Source: Bacilli bacterium
GTDB taxonomy: Bacteria > Bacillota_I > Bacilli_A > RFN20 > CAG-288
Reading direction: 5' to 3'
Assembly: GCA_022774485.1 (NCBI GenBank)
Contig: JALFLX010000079.1
Location: forward strand, 1-14,046
DNA length: 14,046 nucleotides
A program made the translations under genes and the position numbers. The number at the start of each line of letters is the position of its first letter. Within the stretch, counting starts at the first letter, position 1. The notes below the pieces were generated by a model. The model did not search any database and had not been told where the DNA came from. It saw only the letters and a list, made by a program, of their open reading frames with translations. Positions 5,980 to 12,878 of the stretch are shown in pieces.

Positions 5980-5985
5980 ATTATA
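5980..5985 (-). promoter_or_regulatory. Consensus -10 upstream of the repeat leader of the HAD gene
   Basis: Minus-strand TATAAT ends 7 nt before the upstream ATG at 5972. GTGACA is 15 bp further upstream, a slightly short spacer. Transcription would start near 5972-5973, giving either a leaderless 263-aa form or a 5' leader of about 118 nt holding the 12-bp repeats. Confidence 0.5.
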
Positions 5986-6096
5986 TATCAATAAAAAAGT
6001 TGTCACATACTATAAATGACTAATTTTAACAACATTTTCAAAACAAAATGGAAATAGGGGACTTTCAATTTACCGACAAAAAAGTCGATGCGAAAA

Positions 6097-6125
6097 TTCA
6101 GCTGAAAAAAATTTCAAAAAAATTT
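6097..6125 (+). promoter_or_regulatory. Palindrome and phased A-tracts upstream of the pot promoter
   Basis: A perfect 10-bp palindrome TTCAGCTGAA (6097-6106) abuts two exact copies of AAAAAAATTT (6105-6114 and 6116-6125) set 11 bp apart and ending just before the -35. Phased A-tracts bend DNA and can act as an UP element; the palindrome could be an operator. No regulator is identified. Nothing else clear was seen in 5986-6096 apart from a 4-bp CGAC/GTCG hairpin. Confidence 0.45.
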
Positions 6126-6126
6126 G

Positions 6127-6155
6127 TTGTTTTTTCGCTCATTTTCCTCTATATT
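6127..6155 (+). promoter_or_regulatory. Candidate promoter of potABCD
   Basis: TTGTTT (6127-6132), 17-bp spacer, TATATT (6150-6155). The predicted start near 6162 leaves a leader of about 22 nt with a G-run ribosome binding site (6170-6175). The -35 is weak but is preceded by phased A-tracts. Confidence 0.5.
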
Positions 6156-6183
6156 TTTTGCGTAAAAAAGGGGGGCTTTTAGA

Positions 6184-7878
6184 ATGAAGCTTGCTGAATC
6201 CGCATTCGAAAAGCAAAATGGTGAAGAATACATCATCGAGCTTAAAAATGTGACCAAAATCTTTGACGGCGACACCGTCATCGACAAGATGAATTTGAAC
6301 ATACGTAAAGGCGAATTCGTTACGTTGCTCGGACCATCAGGGTGTGGAAAATCAACAACCTTGAGAATGATCGCCGGCTTTGAAACTCCGGACTCTGGCG
6401 ATATTCTTCTTTCTGGAAGAGACATCACTCCTGTACCTCCGTACAAGAGACCGATCAACACCGTTTTTCAACACTATGCGCTGTTCCCGAACTTAGATGT
6501 TTATGACAATGTCGCATTCGGTTTGAGAAACAAAAAAATCCCGGTTCCTCTCATGGACAAAGAGGGAAAGCCGGTCATGAAGGTGAACAAGTCCCAAGTC
6601 AAATACTACAAATCTCAAATCAAGAGAATCCAAAAGGACAAGATTATGGATCCCGCGGAGAAAGAAGCTCGTCTTCAAAGCTTGCAAGAGAAACTTGACG
6701 AGACATTATCCAATCCTGTCCAAGCTTATCAATATAAGCACTACACCGAAGAGGAAATCGATGAAAAAGTCGTCAGAGCACTTTCCGTCGTCGATCTCGA
6801 TGAGTTAGAAGATCGCGATATCTCCACTCTCTCTGGCGGTCAGCAACAGCGTGTCGCCATCGCGAGAGCGATTATCTGCGAGCCTGACATCCTCTTGTTA
6901 GACGAGCCGTTAGGTGCCTTAGACCTCAAGATGAGAAAAGACATGCAGATTGAGCTCAAGGAAATGCACAAGCGTTTAGGCATCACCTTTATCTACGTCA
7001 CTCACGATCAGGAAGAAGCTTTAACCATGTCTGATACCATCATTGTCATGAACGATGGTGTCATCCAGCAGATCGGTTCTCCGGAAGATATCGACAATGA
7101 GCCGATCAACGCTTATGTCGCTGACTTCATCGGTTCCAGCAACATTTACAACGGAACTGTCATTGCCGATAAGACCGTCCGTATCCTCAACGCGAACTTC
7201 GCTTGTCTCGATGAATTCCCAATCAACGAGCGTGTCGATGTTGTCGTTAGACCGGAAGACGTCAAGCTCTCCAACGTTCCTGCAAGTGGCTACATCCAAG
7301 GAAAGATTACCTCTAAGGTCTTCAAAGGTATCCATTATCAGTATGTCATCATGGTCGGTCACGATGAGGTTTTAGCTCAATCCATCGATAATTACGATGC
7401 TACTTTGCCAATCTACCTCAACATCGAACCTGATGGCATTCACCTCATGCACAAGCAAGAGGATATCAACATCTACACCGACTCTTACATCGGAAAGAAC
7501 CACAAGGTCTACATCGATGAAGTTCCTTTTGACTGCGATTTAAGCAAACTCATCCCCAACTCCAAAGTGGATGAGGATGGAATTGTCCTCTTCGACAAGA
7601 AGAGCTACGACTTCGCTGATGCGGATGTCGTCTGCACTGTCAAACCCACTGACATCGAAATCAGCGACGATACCTCCGAGGCTCAGATCACCGGTCAGGT
7701 CATCAACTCTGTCTACAAAGGTGACCACTTTGTCATCTTAGTCAGAAGCGAAGCGGATGAAGACTTCTTAGTTTCCACTCCAGACACCTACAATGTCGGC
7801 GATATTGTCGGTTTAAAAATTGCAAAGGAAAACATCGCTCTCCGCTTGAAAGGAGATATCCAGGATTATGCGTTATAA
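6184..7878 (+). CDS. potA: Spermidine/putrescine ABC transporter ATPase
   Basis: ATPase subunit that powers polyamine import at the cytoplasmic face; 564 aa. Walker A GPSGCGKST at 50-58, Q-loop Gln96 (NTVFQHYALFP), signature LSGGQQQR at 216-223, Walker B ILLLDEP at 236-242, H-loop His274. Two features make it about 200 aa longer than E. coli PotA: an insertion of about 70 residues (about 117-187) rich in Lys/Gln/Glu, probably coiled, between Q-loop and signature; and a long C-terminal part with two TOBE-like halves (VVVRPEDVKLS and TVKPTDIEISD). Mycoplasma PotA proteins are similarly long (about 560 aa). The start follows a GGGGGG ribosome binding site with 8-nt spacing. Its last 11 nt overlap potB. 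Confidence 0.96.
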   Translation: MKLAESAFEKQNGEEYIIELKNVTKIFDGDTVIDKMNLNIRKGEFVTLLGPSGCGKSTTLRMIAGFETPDSGDILLSGRDITPVPPYKRPINTVFQHYALFPNLDVYDNVAFGLRNKKIPVPLMDKEGKPVMKVNKSQVKYYKSQIKRIQKDKIMDPAEKEARLQSLQEKLDETLSNPVQAYQYKHYTEEEIDEKVVRALSVVDLDELEDRDISTLSGGQQQRVAIARAIICEPDILLLDEPLGALDLKMRKDMQIELKEMHKRLGITFIYVTHDQEEALTMSDTIIVMNDGVIQQIGSPEDIDNEPINAYVADFIGSSNIYNGTVIADKTVRILNANFACLDEFPINERVDVVVRPEDVKLSNVPASGYIQGKITSKVFKGIHYQYVIMVGHDEVLAQSIDNYDATLPIYLNIEPDGIHLMHKQEDINIYTDSYIGKNHKVYIDEVPFDCDLSKLIPNSKVDEDGIVLFDKKSYDFADADVVCTVKPTDIEISDDTSEAQITGQVINSVYKGDHFVILVRSEADEDFLVSTPDTYNVGDIVGLKIAKENIALRLKGDIQDYAL

Positions 7879-8677
7879 AATCGCGCGGAAATCGCTCGCG
7901 ATCCCTTTCACGCTGTTCCTTGTCCTCTTTGTCTTAATCCCGATTCTCTTCATCGTCTTCTACGCGTTCACGGATAGCGAAGGATATTTCAGCTTAGAGG
8001 CGATCGCCTCCTTCTTCACTTCGACCACCAAACTCAACGTCTTGCTCATCTCTGTCTTAATCGGTATCTTCAACACCATCTTATGCCTTCTCATCGGTTT
8101 CCCCTTGGCATACCTCTTATCCAATCCGAAGTTCAATCGCAACTATGTCTTAGTCATGCTCTTTGTCATGCCGATGTGGATTAACTTCGTCTTGAGAACC
8201 GGTGCCTTAAGAGACTTGCTCTCCATTGTCTTACAAGCCTTAGGAACCACCACTGGTCAACATCCGCTTTTCTGCACAATGGTCGGCATGGTAATTAACT
8301 ATCTTCCTTTCACAATCCTTCCTTTATACTCCACCTTATTAAAGTTAGATAAGAGTCAAATCGAAGCCGCCAAAGACTTAGGGTGCAACCCGATTCAGAC
8401 CTTTACCAAATCCATCATCCCTCAGGCTATGCCCGGTCTTGTCTCCGCGAGCATGATGGTCTTCATGCCCACCATCTCCTCTTATGTCATCTCAGATACT
8501 CTCTCCGAAGGCAAAATCATGCTCTTTGGAAACTCCATCTACCTTTCCTTCTCCTCTTCGGACTGGAACAACGGTTCCTTCATGTCTCTCATCATGCTCA
8601 TCATCATCTTCATCGTGATGTTCGCCACCAAGAAATTCCAAGGAAACGGCGAAGAAAAGAGAGGTGCATCATGGTAA
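7868..8677 (+). CDS. potB: Polyamine ABC transporter permease, PotB type
   Basis: Inner-membrane permease, 269 aa, about six hydrophobic segments (about 10-33, 58-83, 92-108, 135-158, 186-208, 238-253). The EAA loop that docks onto PotA is QIEAAKDLGCNPIQTFTKSI (164-183). N-terminal RKSLAIPFTLFLVLFVLIPI and LAYLLSN match PotB/PotH-type permeases. The ATG lies inside the end of potA with AAAGGAG upstream, and the stop overlaps the potC start (ATGGTAA), indicating translational coupling. With PotC it forms the channel. Confidence 0.95.
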   Translation: MRYKIARKSLAIPFTLFLVLFVLIPILFIVFYAFTDSEGYFSLEAIASFFTSTTKLNVLLISVLIGIFNTILCLLIGFPLAYLLSNPKFNRNYVLVMLFVMPMWINFVLRTGALRDLLSIVLQALGTTTGQHPLFCTMVGMVINYLPFTILPLYSTLLKLDKSQIEAAKDLGCNPIQTFTKSIIPQAMPGLVSASMMVFMPTISSYVISDTLSEGKIMLFGNSIYLSFSSSDWNNGSFMSLIMLIIIFIVMFATKKFQGNGEEKRGASW

Positions 8678-9561
8678 AGAAAATATTCGCGTACAGCTAC
8701 ATTTACCTCATCATGCTCTTCCTCTATTTGCCGATCCTTTATCTCATGGTCTTCTCCTTCACCGACTCTCAGCTCTTAGGTCAGTGGTCTGGATTCTCAG
8801 GCGCTCTCTATGTCAACCTCTTCAAGAACGAAGAGATCATGAAAGCTTTAGGAAACACCTTGATCTTAGCCTGCTTAGCCGCGTTAGTCTCTACCGTCAT
8901 CGGAACCTTAGGTGCAATCGGTGTCCACTACTGCAAAAAAGGCTTCAAGACCTTCATTGAGAACATCAATCAGATCCCGGTTGTCAACGCTGAGATCGTC
9001 ATCGCGATGAGCTTGACTGTCATGTTTGTCTTCTTAGGAAACAACTTCTTCGGAGGGGAATCTATCTTCTCCTTCTGGACCTTATTGATCGGTCACTGCT
9101 GCTTAGCCATCCCCTTTGTCTACCTCAACGTCAAGCCGAAACTCCTCCAGATGGATCCGGCAATGTATGAGGCGGCGATGGACTTAGGCTGTTCTCCGAC
9201 CAAAGCGCTTCACAAAGTTGTCCTCCCTCAGATTCTCCCTGGCATCTTCTCCGGCCTTCTTCTCTCCTTCACTCTCTCCTTAGATGACTTCATCGTCACT
9301 GCCTTCACCAGAGGAAGCGGTCTCTTATCTGGAACTAGCCAGATTGAGACTCTCTCCACCTTAGTCCAAGCCAAAATCAAAAAAGGTGCTGTTCCACCGG
9401 AGATGAGAGCCTTGACCACCATCATTTTCTTAGTTGTCCTCGCCGTTGTCGTATCTTACTCTATCTTTGTCAATATCCAGGCGAAGAAGAGCAAGGCGAA
9501 ATTTATCGGTACGCATGCAAAGAGGAGGAACACCTTCAATGTCCCAACACCGCTTGATTAA
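8671..9561 (+). CDS. potC: Polyamine ABC transporter permease, PotC type
   Basis: Second permease, 296 aa, with about six membrane segments (first at about 9-30). The EAA loop is YEAAMDLGCSPTKALHKVVL (166-185), followed by LSFTLSLDDFIVTAFTRG, characteristic of PotC/PotI. The ATG at 8671 overlaps the potB stop by 7 nt with GAGAGGTG upstream; a much earlier in-frame start at 8383 lies inside potB and encodes a His-rich, unlikely sequence. The cytoplasmic C-terminal tail (about 271-296) is basic and its last 23 nt overlap potD. Confidence 0.95.
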   Translation: MVKKIFAYSYIYLIMLFLYLPILYLMVFSFTDSQLLGQWSGFSGALYVNLFKNEEIMKALGNTLILACLAALVSTVIGTLGAIGVHYCKKGFKTFIENINQIPVVNAEIVIAMSLTVMFVFLGNNFFGGESIFSFWTLLIGHCCLAIPFVYLNVKPKLLQMDPAMYEAAMDLGCSPTKALHKVVLPQILPGIFSGLLLSFTLSLDDFIVTAFTRGSGLLSGTSQIETLSTLVQAKIKKGAVPPEMRALTTIIFLVVLAVVVSYSIFVNIQAKKSKAKFIGTHAKRRNTFNVPTPLD

Positions 9562-11350
9562 ATTATCCTTGTTTTTAGCAAGTGTCGGTTTGATTGCTTC
9601 CGACAGCTTCGGACTCTTAGAGACATCTGTACAGGGAGCAAAAGTCTTTTTTGCAGAGAAAGGTGATACCATCACCCTCAACGTTTACAACTGGGAAGAC
9701 TACATCGCAGAAGATGACACTTCCACTGAAGAGGAAGAAGATGATCTCGTTAAAATGTTCGAAGATTACTGCTTAGAAAAATACGGACAGAAAGTTGAAG
9801 TCATCTACTCCACCTTCGATACGAACGAGACCATGTTAGCGCAGATTGACTTAGGAAAATCGTTTGATTTGGTTTGTCCGAGTGACTATACCATCCAAAA
9901 GATGATTGCAAAGGACATGGTTGTCCCCTTCGATGAAGCAAACACGCCCAATTACAACAAATACGTCTCCCCCTTTGTCATCGACAAGATCAAAGAAATC
10001 GAAGTCAAAGGTGAGAAAAACATTGTCAACCAGTACGCCAGAGGCTACATGTGGGGAACCTTAGGTATCCTTTACAACAACACCTTCGGCATGCTTCCCT
10101 TTAAAAGAATCTCTCAACAAGAGATGGATGAGGATATGAATTCCTGGCTGAGTTTATGGGATGAGAAATACCAAAATCTCTTAGCCATCAAAGACAGCAT
10201 GAGGGACACCTACGCCGCTGGTATCTTCATGACCTACAACAATGACTTCACAACCGGTGATGGTGTCACCCACGACGGACTTCAGACCTTAAAAACCAAA
10301 TACAATAATGGTGTCATCGATGCTGACACTTACAACACAGAGGTCACTAGAATCTTCAATATGTGCGATGATGAGACCATCAACGCTGTCGAAAAAGATC
10401 TCAAAACGCTCCGCGAAAACGCGTTTGGCTTCGAGGTCGACTCCGGTAAAGTCGACATGGCTCAAGGAAACAAATTCGCTATCAACCTCGCTTGGTCAGG
10501 CGATGCCGCCTGGGCGATGGATATGGCAGATGAGTACAACGACGAGCATTACGATGAAGAGACTGAGGAATACGAAGAAGGATTCAACCCCACTCTCTTA
10601 AAATACGCCATCCCTGAGACAGGCGCTAACATCTGGTTCGACGGTTGGGTTATGCCTAAGACCATCTCCGAGAAAAATAAAATCTGGGCAGAGCGCTTCG
10701 TCGACTTCCTCTCCATGCCCAAGAACGCTGCCATCAACATGGAGTTTATCGGCTACACCCCTGTCATCGCAGGCGATGCAATCCTCGAATTGGTCCAATC
10801 CTGGTACGATATCCGCTTCGATGAAGAAAGTGAAGAGATGAATGATGCTCTCTTAGATGATTACGATTTAGTCGACATGGAAGACATCCCTGATCTCACT
10901 TACTTAGAAGATGGAACATACAACCAAGACATCTATAACTACGCCTACAGCAAGGACATCTCCTACTTCTTCGCAAGCGGAGAGTCAAACACCTTAGAAG
11001 AACACGACATCTCTGAAGCGACCTTCTACATCTCCGGTGACAGTTACCTCCGTCAGTTCGATACTCAATACCCAGACGCTTCCCTCTTACCCGGCCTTGC
11101 AGTCATGGCTGACTTCGGCGAACAGAACCAGAAGATTATCACCATGTGGGAGCATGTCAAAAACACTGCTCTCCCGCTCTGGGCCTACATTCTTATCATC
11201 GTCGCAATCCTCTTGATCATCGGCCTTGTCATCTTTAGAAAAGTCCAAGTTGCCAGTGTCAAGAAGAGAAGAAAAGAGAGAAAGAAAGAGCGTGAAATGA
11301 GGCTGAAGCAACTTCAGCAACAGCAAAAAGCCGAGAAGAAAAAAGCTTAA
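9539..11350 (+). CDS. potD: Polyamine-binding protein with C-terminal membrane anchor
   Basis: Extracytoplasmic polyamine receptor, 603 aa, much longer than E. coli PotD. A hydrophobic N-terminal signal (residues 5-27) has no lipobox Cys. The binding domain aligns by eye with PotD: NVYNWEDYI (48-56), VIYSTFDTNETM (88-99), FDLVCPSDY, MWGTLGILYNN (171-181), KDSMRDTYAA (218-227; the acidic ligand positions), AINLAWSGDA (314-323) and IWFDGW (365-370; the W-x-D ligand pair). Acidic insertions occur at 58-69 and 330-348, and an extra domain spans about 415-540. A single TM helix at 546-566 and a very basic Gln/Lys/Glu tail (570-603) end the protein. The start follows AGAGGAGG inside the end of potC; the longer upstream frame lies within potC and is unlikely. 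Confidence 0.93.
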   Translation: MSQHRLIKLSLFLASVGLIASDSFGLLETSVQGAKVFFAEKGDTITLNVYNWEDYIAEDDTSTEEEEDDLVKMFEDYCLEKYGQKVEVIYSTFDTNETMLAQIDLGKSFDLVCPSDYTIQKMIAKDMVVPFDEANTPNYNKYVSPFVIDKIKEIEVKGEKNIVNQYARGYMWGTLGILYNNTFGMLPFKRISQQEMDEDMNSWLSLWDEKYQNLLAIKDSMRDTYAAGIFMTYNNDFTTGDGVTHDGLQTLKTKYNNGVIDADTYNTEVTRIFNMCDDETINAVEKDLKTLRENAFGFEVDSGKVDMAQGNKFAINLAWSGDAAWAMDMADEYNDEHYDEETEEYEEGFNPTLLKYAIPETGANIWFDGWVMPKTISEKNKIWAERFVDFLSMPKNAAINMEFIGYTPVIAGDAILELVQSWYDIRFDEESEEMNDALLDDYDLVDMEDIPDLTYLEDGTYNQDIYNYAYSKDISYFFASGESNTLEEHDISEATFYISGDSYLRQFDTQYPDASLLPGLAVMADFGEQNQKIITMWEHVKNTALPLWAYILIIVAILLIIGLVIFRKVQVASVKKRRKERKKEREMRLKQLQQQQKAEKKKA

Positions 11351-11354
11351 AAAC

Positions 11355-11386
11355 AAATAGTGGAGCCTTCTATGGTTCCACTATTT
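11355..11386. terminator. Bidirectional terminator between potD and the ATP-grasp gene
   Basis: 13-bp stem AAATAGTGGAGCC / GGTTCCACTATTT (one G-U) with a 6-nt loop. It starts 4 nt after the potD stop. T-rich runs follow on both sides (CTTTT on plus; TTTGTTTTT on minus). The TAG stop of the minus-strand ATP-grasp gene (11381-11383) lies inside one arm. Confidence 0.9.
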
Positions 11387-12283
11387 CTTTTGATATATTC
11401 GATTGATAATCATCTTGACAACTTCATTTGCAATATCGATATGTGTCACCTTTTCCACCTCGGTGAAAAACGCGTTCCCATTCGCTTCTAAGAAAATCGG
11501 CTCCCCATTTTTCCCTCTGGCTAAATCGATTCCTGCATAATCCAAATCAAGCGCCTCAGAAGCCTTGATTGCAACTTCTTTATACACCTCTTCAATCGAA
11601 TCAGTCACATCATATCCTTTACCACCAAGTGCGATATTCGACCGGAAATCGTGCTCATTTTTTCGTTCCATCACTGCGATTACTTTATGATCAACCACGA
11701 TGAGACGATAGTCATCTCCACTATGACCGTCAAGATACTCTTCATAGAGATGTTCTTGATGGCAAGATAGTCTGTACATTTCTTGAAGCTCTTTACGGGA
11801 TGAGATCAGTTTCACTTGTTTTCCTAAGGATCCATGACACGCTTTGTAAACCATCGGATAAGAGAGTTCTCTCTCTAACAGATCATAAAACCGATTCTCA
11901 ACTTCTTCATCAATCCTCTCCGTGTAACAGAGCGGAGCGGAAATTGTCTTTGGCGCTTTCACTCCCGCTTGATATAGCGCTAAAATCGAGGACATCTTAT
12001 CATCCGATAAAAGCAGAGAGCGATAAGAATTGAACATCGGGATTTTCAATGAGACAGCGCGAGCAAGATAAATATCTTTATCTAAATCGATTGCAAAATC
12101 ATAATCTTCAATTCCAGGGATGGAAAGAGAGTTTCCGGATGCGACCATCGAAAGAGATAGCGCATCTCTTGTTTCCATTGTAATTCCGTATTTAAAAAAA
12201 CACTCTTGTAATCTCTCAATCTTATAGAGATTGCTCGGATGCCGGTAGAATGAATTGAGTATAAATAATCCCTTGTGATTCAT
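11381..12283 (-). CDS. RimK-like ATP-grasp ligase
   Basis: Predicted ATP-dependent carboxylate-amine/thiol ligase of the RimK/LysX-like ATP-grasp group, 300 aa. A pre-ATP-grasp domain (1-90) is followed by KMSSILALYQAGVKAPKT (96-113); ATP-binding YPMVYKACHGSLGKQVKLI (142-160) with Lys147 and a Gly-rich loop; YEEYLDGHSGDDYRLIVVDHKVIAVMER (180-207); the substrate loop DFRSNIALGGKG (212-223); and the Mg-binding DYAGIDLARG...PIFLEANGNAFF (248-273) with Asp253, Glu267 and Asn269. Members add glutamate or related residues to proteins, cofactors or amino-group carriers; the acceptor here cannot be predicted and no LysW-like carrier is nearby. It is monocistronic. TATAAT ends 7 nt before the ATG without a Shine-Dalgarno, so it is probably leaderless. 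Confidence 0.9.
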   Translation of the reverse strand: MNHKGLFILNSFYRHPSNLYKIERLQECFFKYGITMETRDALSLSMVASGNSLSIPGIEDYDFAIDLDKDIYLARAVSLKIPMFNSYRSLLLSDDKMSSILALYQAGVKAPKTISAPLCYTERIDEEVENRFYDLLERELSYPMVYKACHGSLGKQVKLISSRKELQEMYRLSCHQEHLYEEYLDGHSGDDYRLIVVDHKVIAVMERKNEHDFRSNIALGGKGYDVTDSIEEVYKEVAIKASEALDLDYAGIDLARGKNGEPIFLEANGNAFFTEVEKVTHIDIANEVVKMIINRIYQKK

Positions 12284-12290
12284 ATGAATT

Positions 12291-12296
12291 ATTATA
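12291..12296 (-). promoter_or_regulatory. -10 element of the ATP-grasp gene
   Basis: Minus-strand consensus TATAAT, ending 7 nt upstream of the ATG at 12283. No convincing -35 at 17 bp. The predicted start coincides with the start codon. Divergent from the tRNA promoter 76 bp away. Confidence 0.55.
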
Positions 12297-12371
12297 CCCG
12301 TTAAAATAATGAAAAATATAGAGCGAGAAGGTCAAAACGAAGGAAAAGTCTTAGAAAATCATAAAATTTTC

Positions 12372-12400
12372 TTGCTATTCTAGAAACAAGCACTTATAAT
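12372..12400 (+). promoter_or_regulatory. Promoter of the initiator tRNA gene
   Basis: TTGCTA (12372-12377), 17-bp spacer, TATAAT (12395-12400). Predicted start near 12407, 23 nt before the tRNA. Confidence 0.8.
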
Positions 12401-12429
12401 TATACATGCTCTTTGAGGGCAGCATACAT

Positions 12430-12505
12430 CGCGGGGTAGAGCAGTGGTTAGCTCGTCAGGCTCATAACCTGGAGGCCGTAGGTTCAAATCCTATCCCCGC
12501 CACCA
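12430..12505 (+). tRNA. Initiator tRNA-fMet (anticodon CAT)
   Basis: 76-nt cloverleaf with encoded CCA. Acceptor stem pairs positions 2-7 with 66-71; position 1 (C) faces C72 and is unpaired, the initiator hallmark, although C1:A72 is the usual mismatch. The D-stem has A11:U24, the initiator Pu:Py orientation. The anticodon loop is CTCATAA. The three pairs above it are A29:U41, G30:C40, G31:C39 instead of three G:C. The T arm is GTAGG-TTCAAAT-CCTAT. It stands alone between its own promoter and terminator. Confidence 0.95.
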
Positions 12506-12517
12506 TCGAAAATATAT

Positions 12518-12543
12518 CCCTATTGAAAAAATAGGGTTTTTTT
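12518..12543 (+). terminator. Intrinsic terminator after tRNA-fMet
   Basis: Perfect 7-bp stem CCCTATT / AATAGGG, loop GAAAA, followed by seven T, 12 nt after the CCA. Confidence 0.95.
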
Positions 12544-12805
12544 ATTCTCATTCAAGATATCAAGAGATGTCTCGTGATCGATACAATCTCAAGAGAAACA
12601 ATAACGAAGTCTCAAAAGAAATATGAATACTCCTTCGGTTTTCAATAGAAAACAATCGACTTAATCCTTTCATATAGTGAGTAAGGGCCGGTGTTTCAAC
12701 GTGGTGATCTATGGATTTAAAATTATCCTTAATTTTTTCACAAAGTTGTTTTTTTAATAGTTTATTGAAATTTAGGAATGAAAACGTTGTTTTTTCATCG
12801 AAAAC
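12544..12805. other. Intergenic stretch with no convincing gene
   Basis: Between the tRNA terminator and the promoter of the next gene. An 84-codon minus-strand frame (12560-12814) is open here, but it has no Shine-Dalgarno, no clear -10 and no recognisable protein features; its ATG lies inside the promoter spacer of the plus-strand gene. I see no repeat, RNA or other site with confidence. Confidence 0.5.
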
Positions 12806-12834
12806 TTGAAGCATGATAAGTGTTAAGGTATCAT
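12806..12834 (+). promoter_or_regulatory. Promoter of the CPxSG-motif hypothetical gene
   Basis: TTGAAG (12806-12811), 17-bp spacer, TATCAT (12829-12834). Predicted start near 12841 and a leader of about 38 nt ending in a strong AAAAGGAGG site. Confidence 0.65.
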
Positions 12835-12878
12835 GAAGACTAATGTGACTTTCTCATCTTTCAAAAGGAGGAATCGTT

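Noticed and set aside
7021..7375. Overlapping reading frames on both strands inside potA
   Set aside because: Shadow frames produced by the codon bias of potA (C- and T-rich third positions); low-complexity Ser/Thr or Asp/Val composition and no start signals.
8383..8670. N-terminal extension of potC with many His residues
   Set aside because: It is the alternative frame inside potB; the ATG at 8671 has a ribosome site and gives the normal permease N-terminus.
9434..9538. N-terminal extension of potD
   Set aside because: Lies entirely inside potC; the ATG at 9539 has AGAGGAGG upstream and starts a signal sequence.
12560..12814. 84-codon minus-strand reading frame
   Set aside because: No ribosome site, no good -10, no recognisable features, and its start lies inside the promoter of the plus-strand gene. 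Kept only as a remark on the intergenic region.
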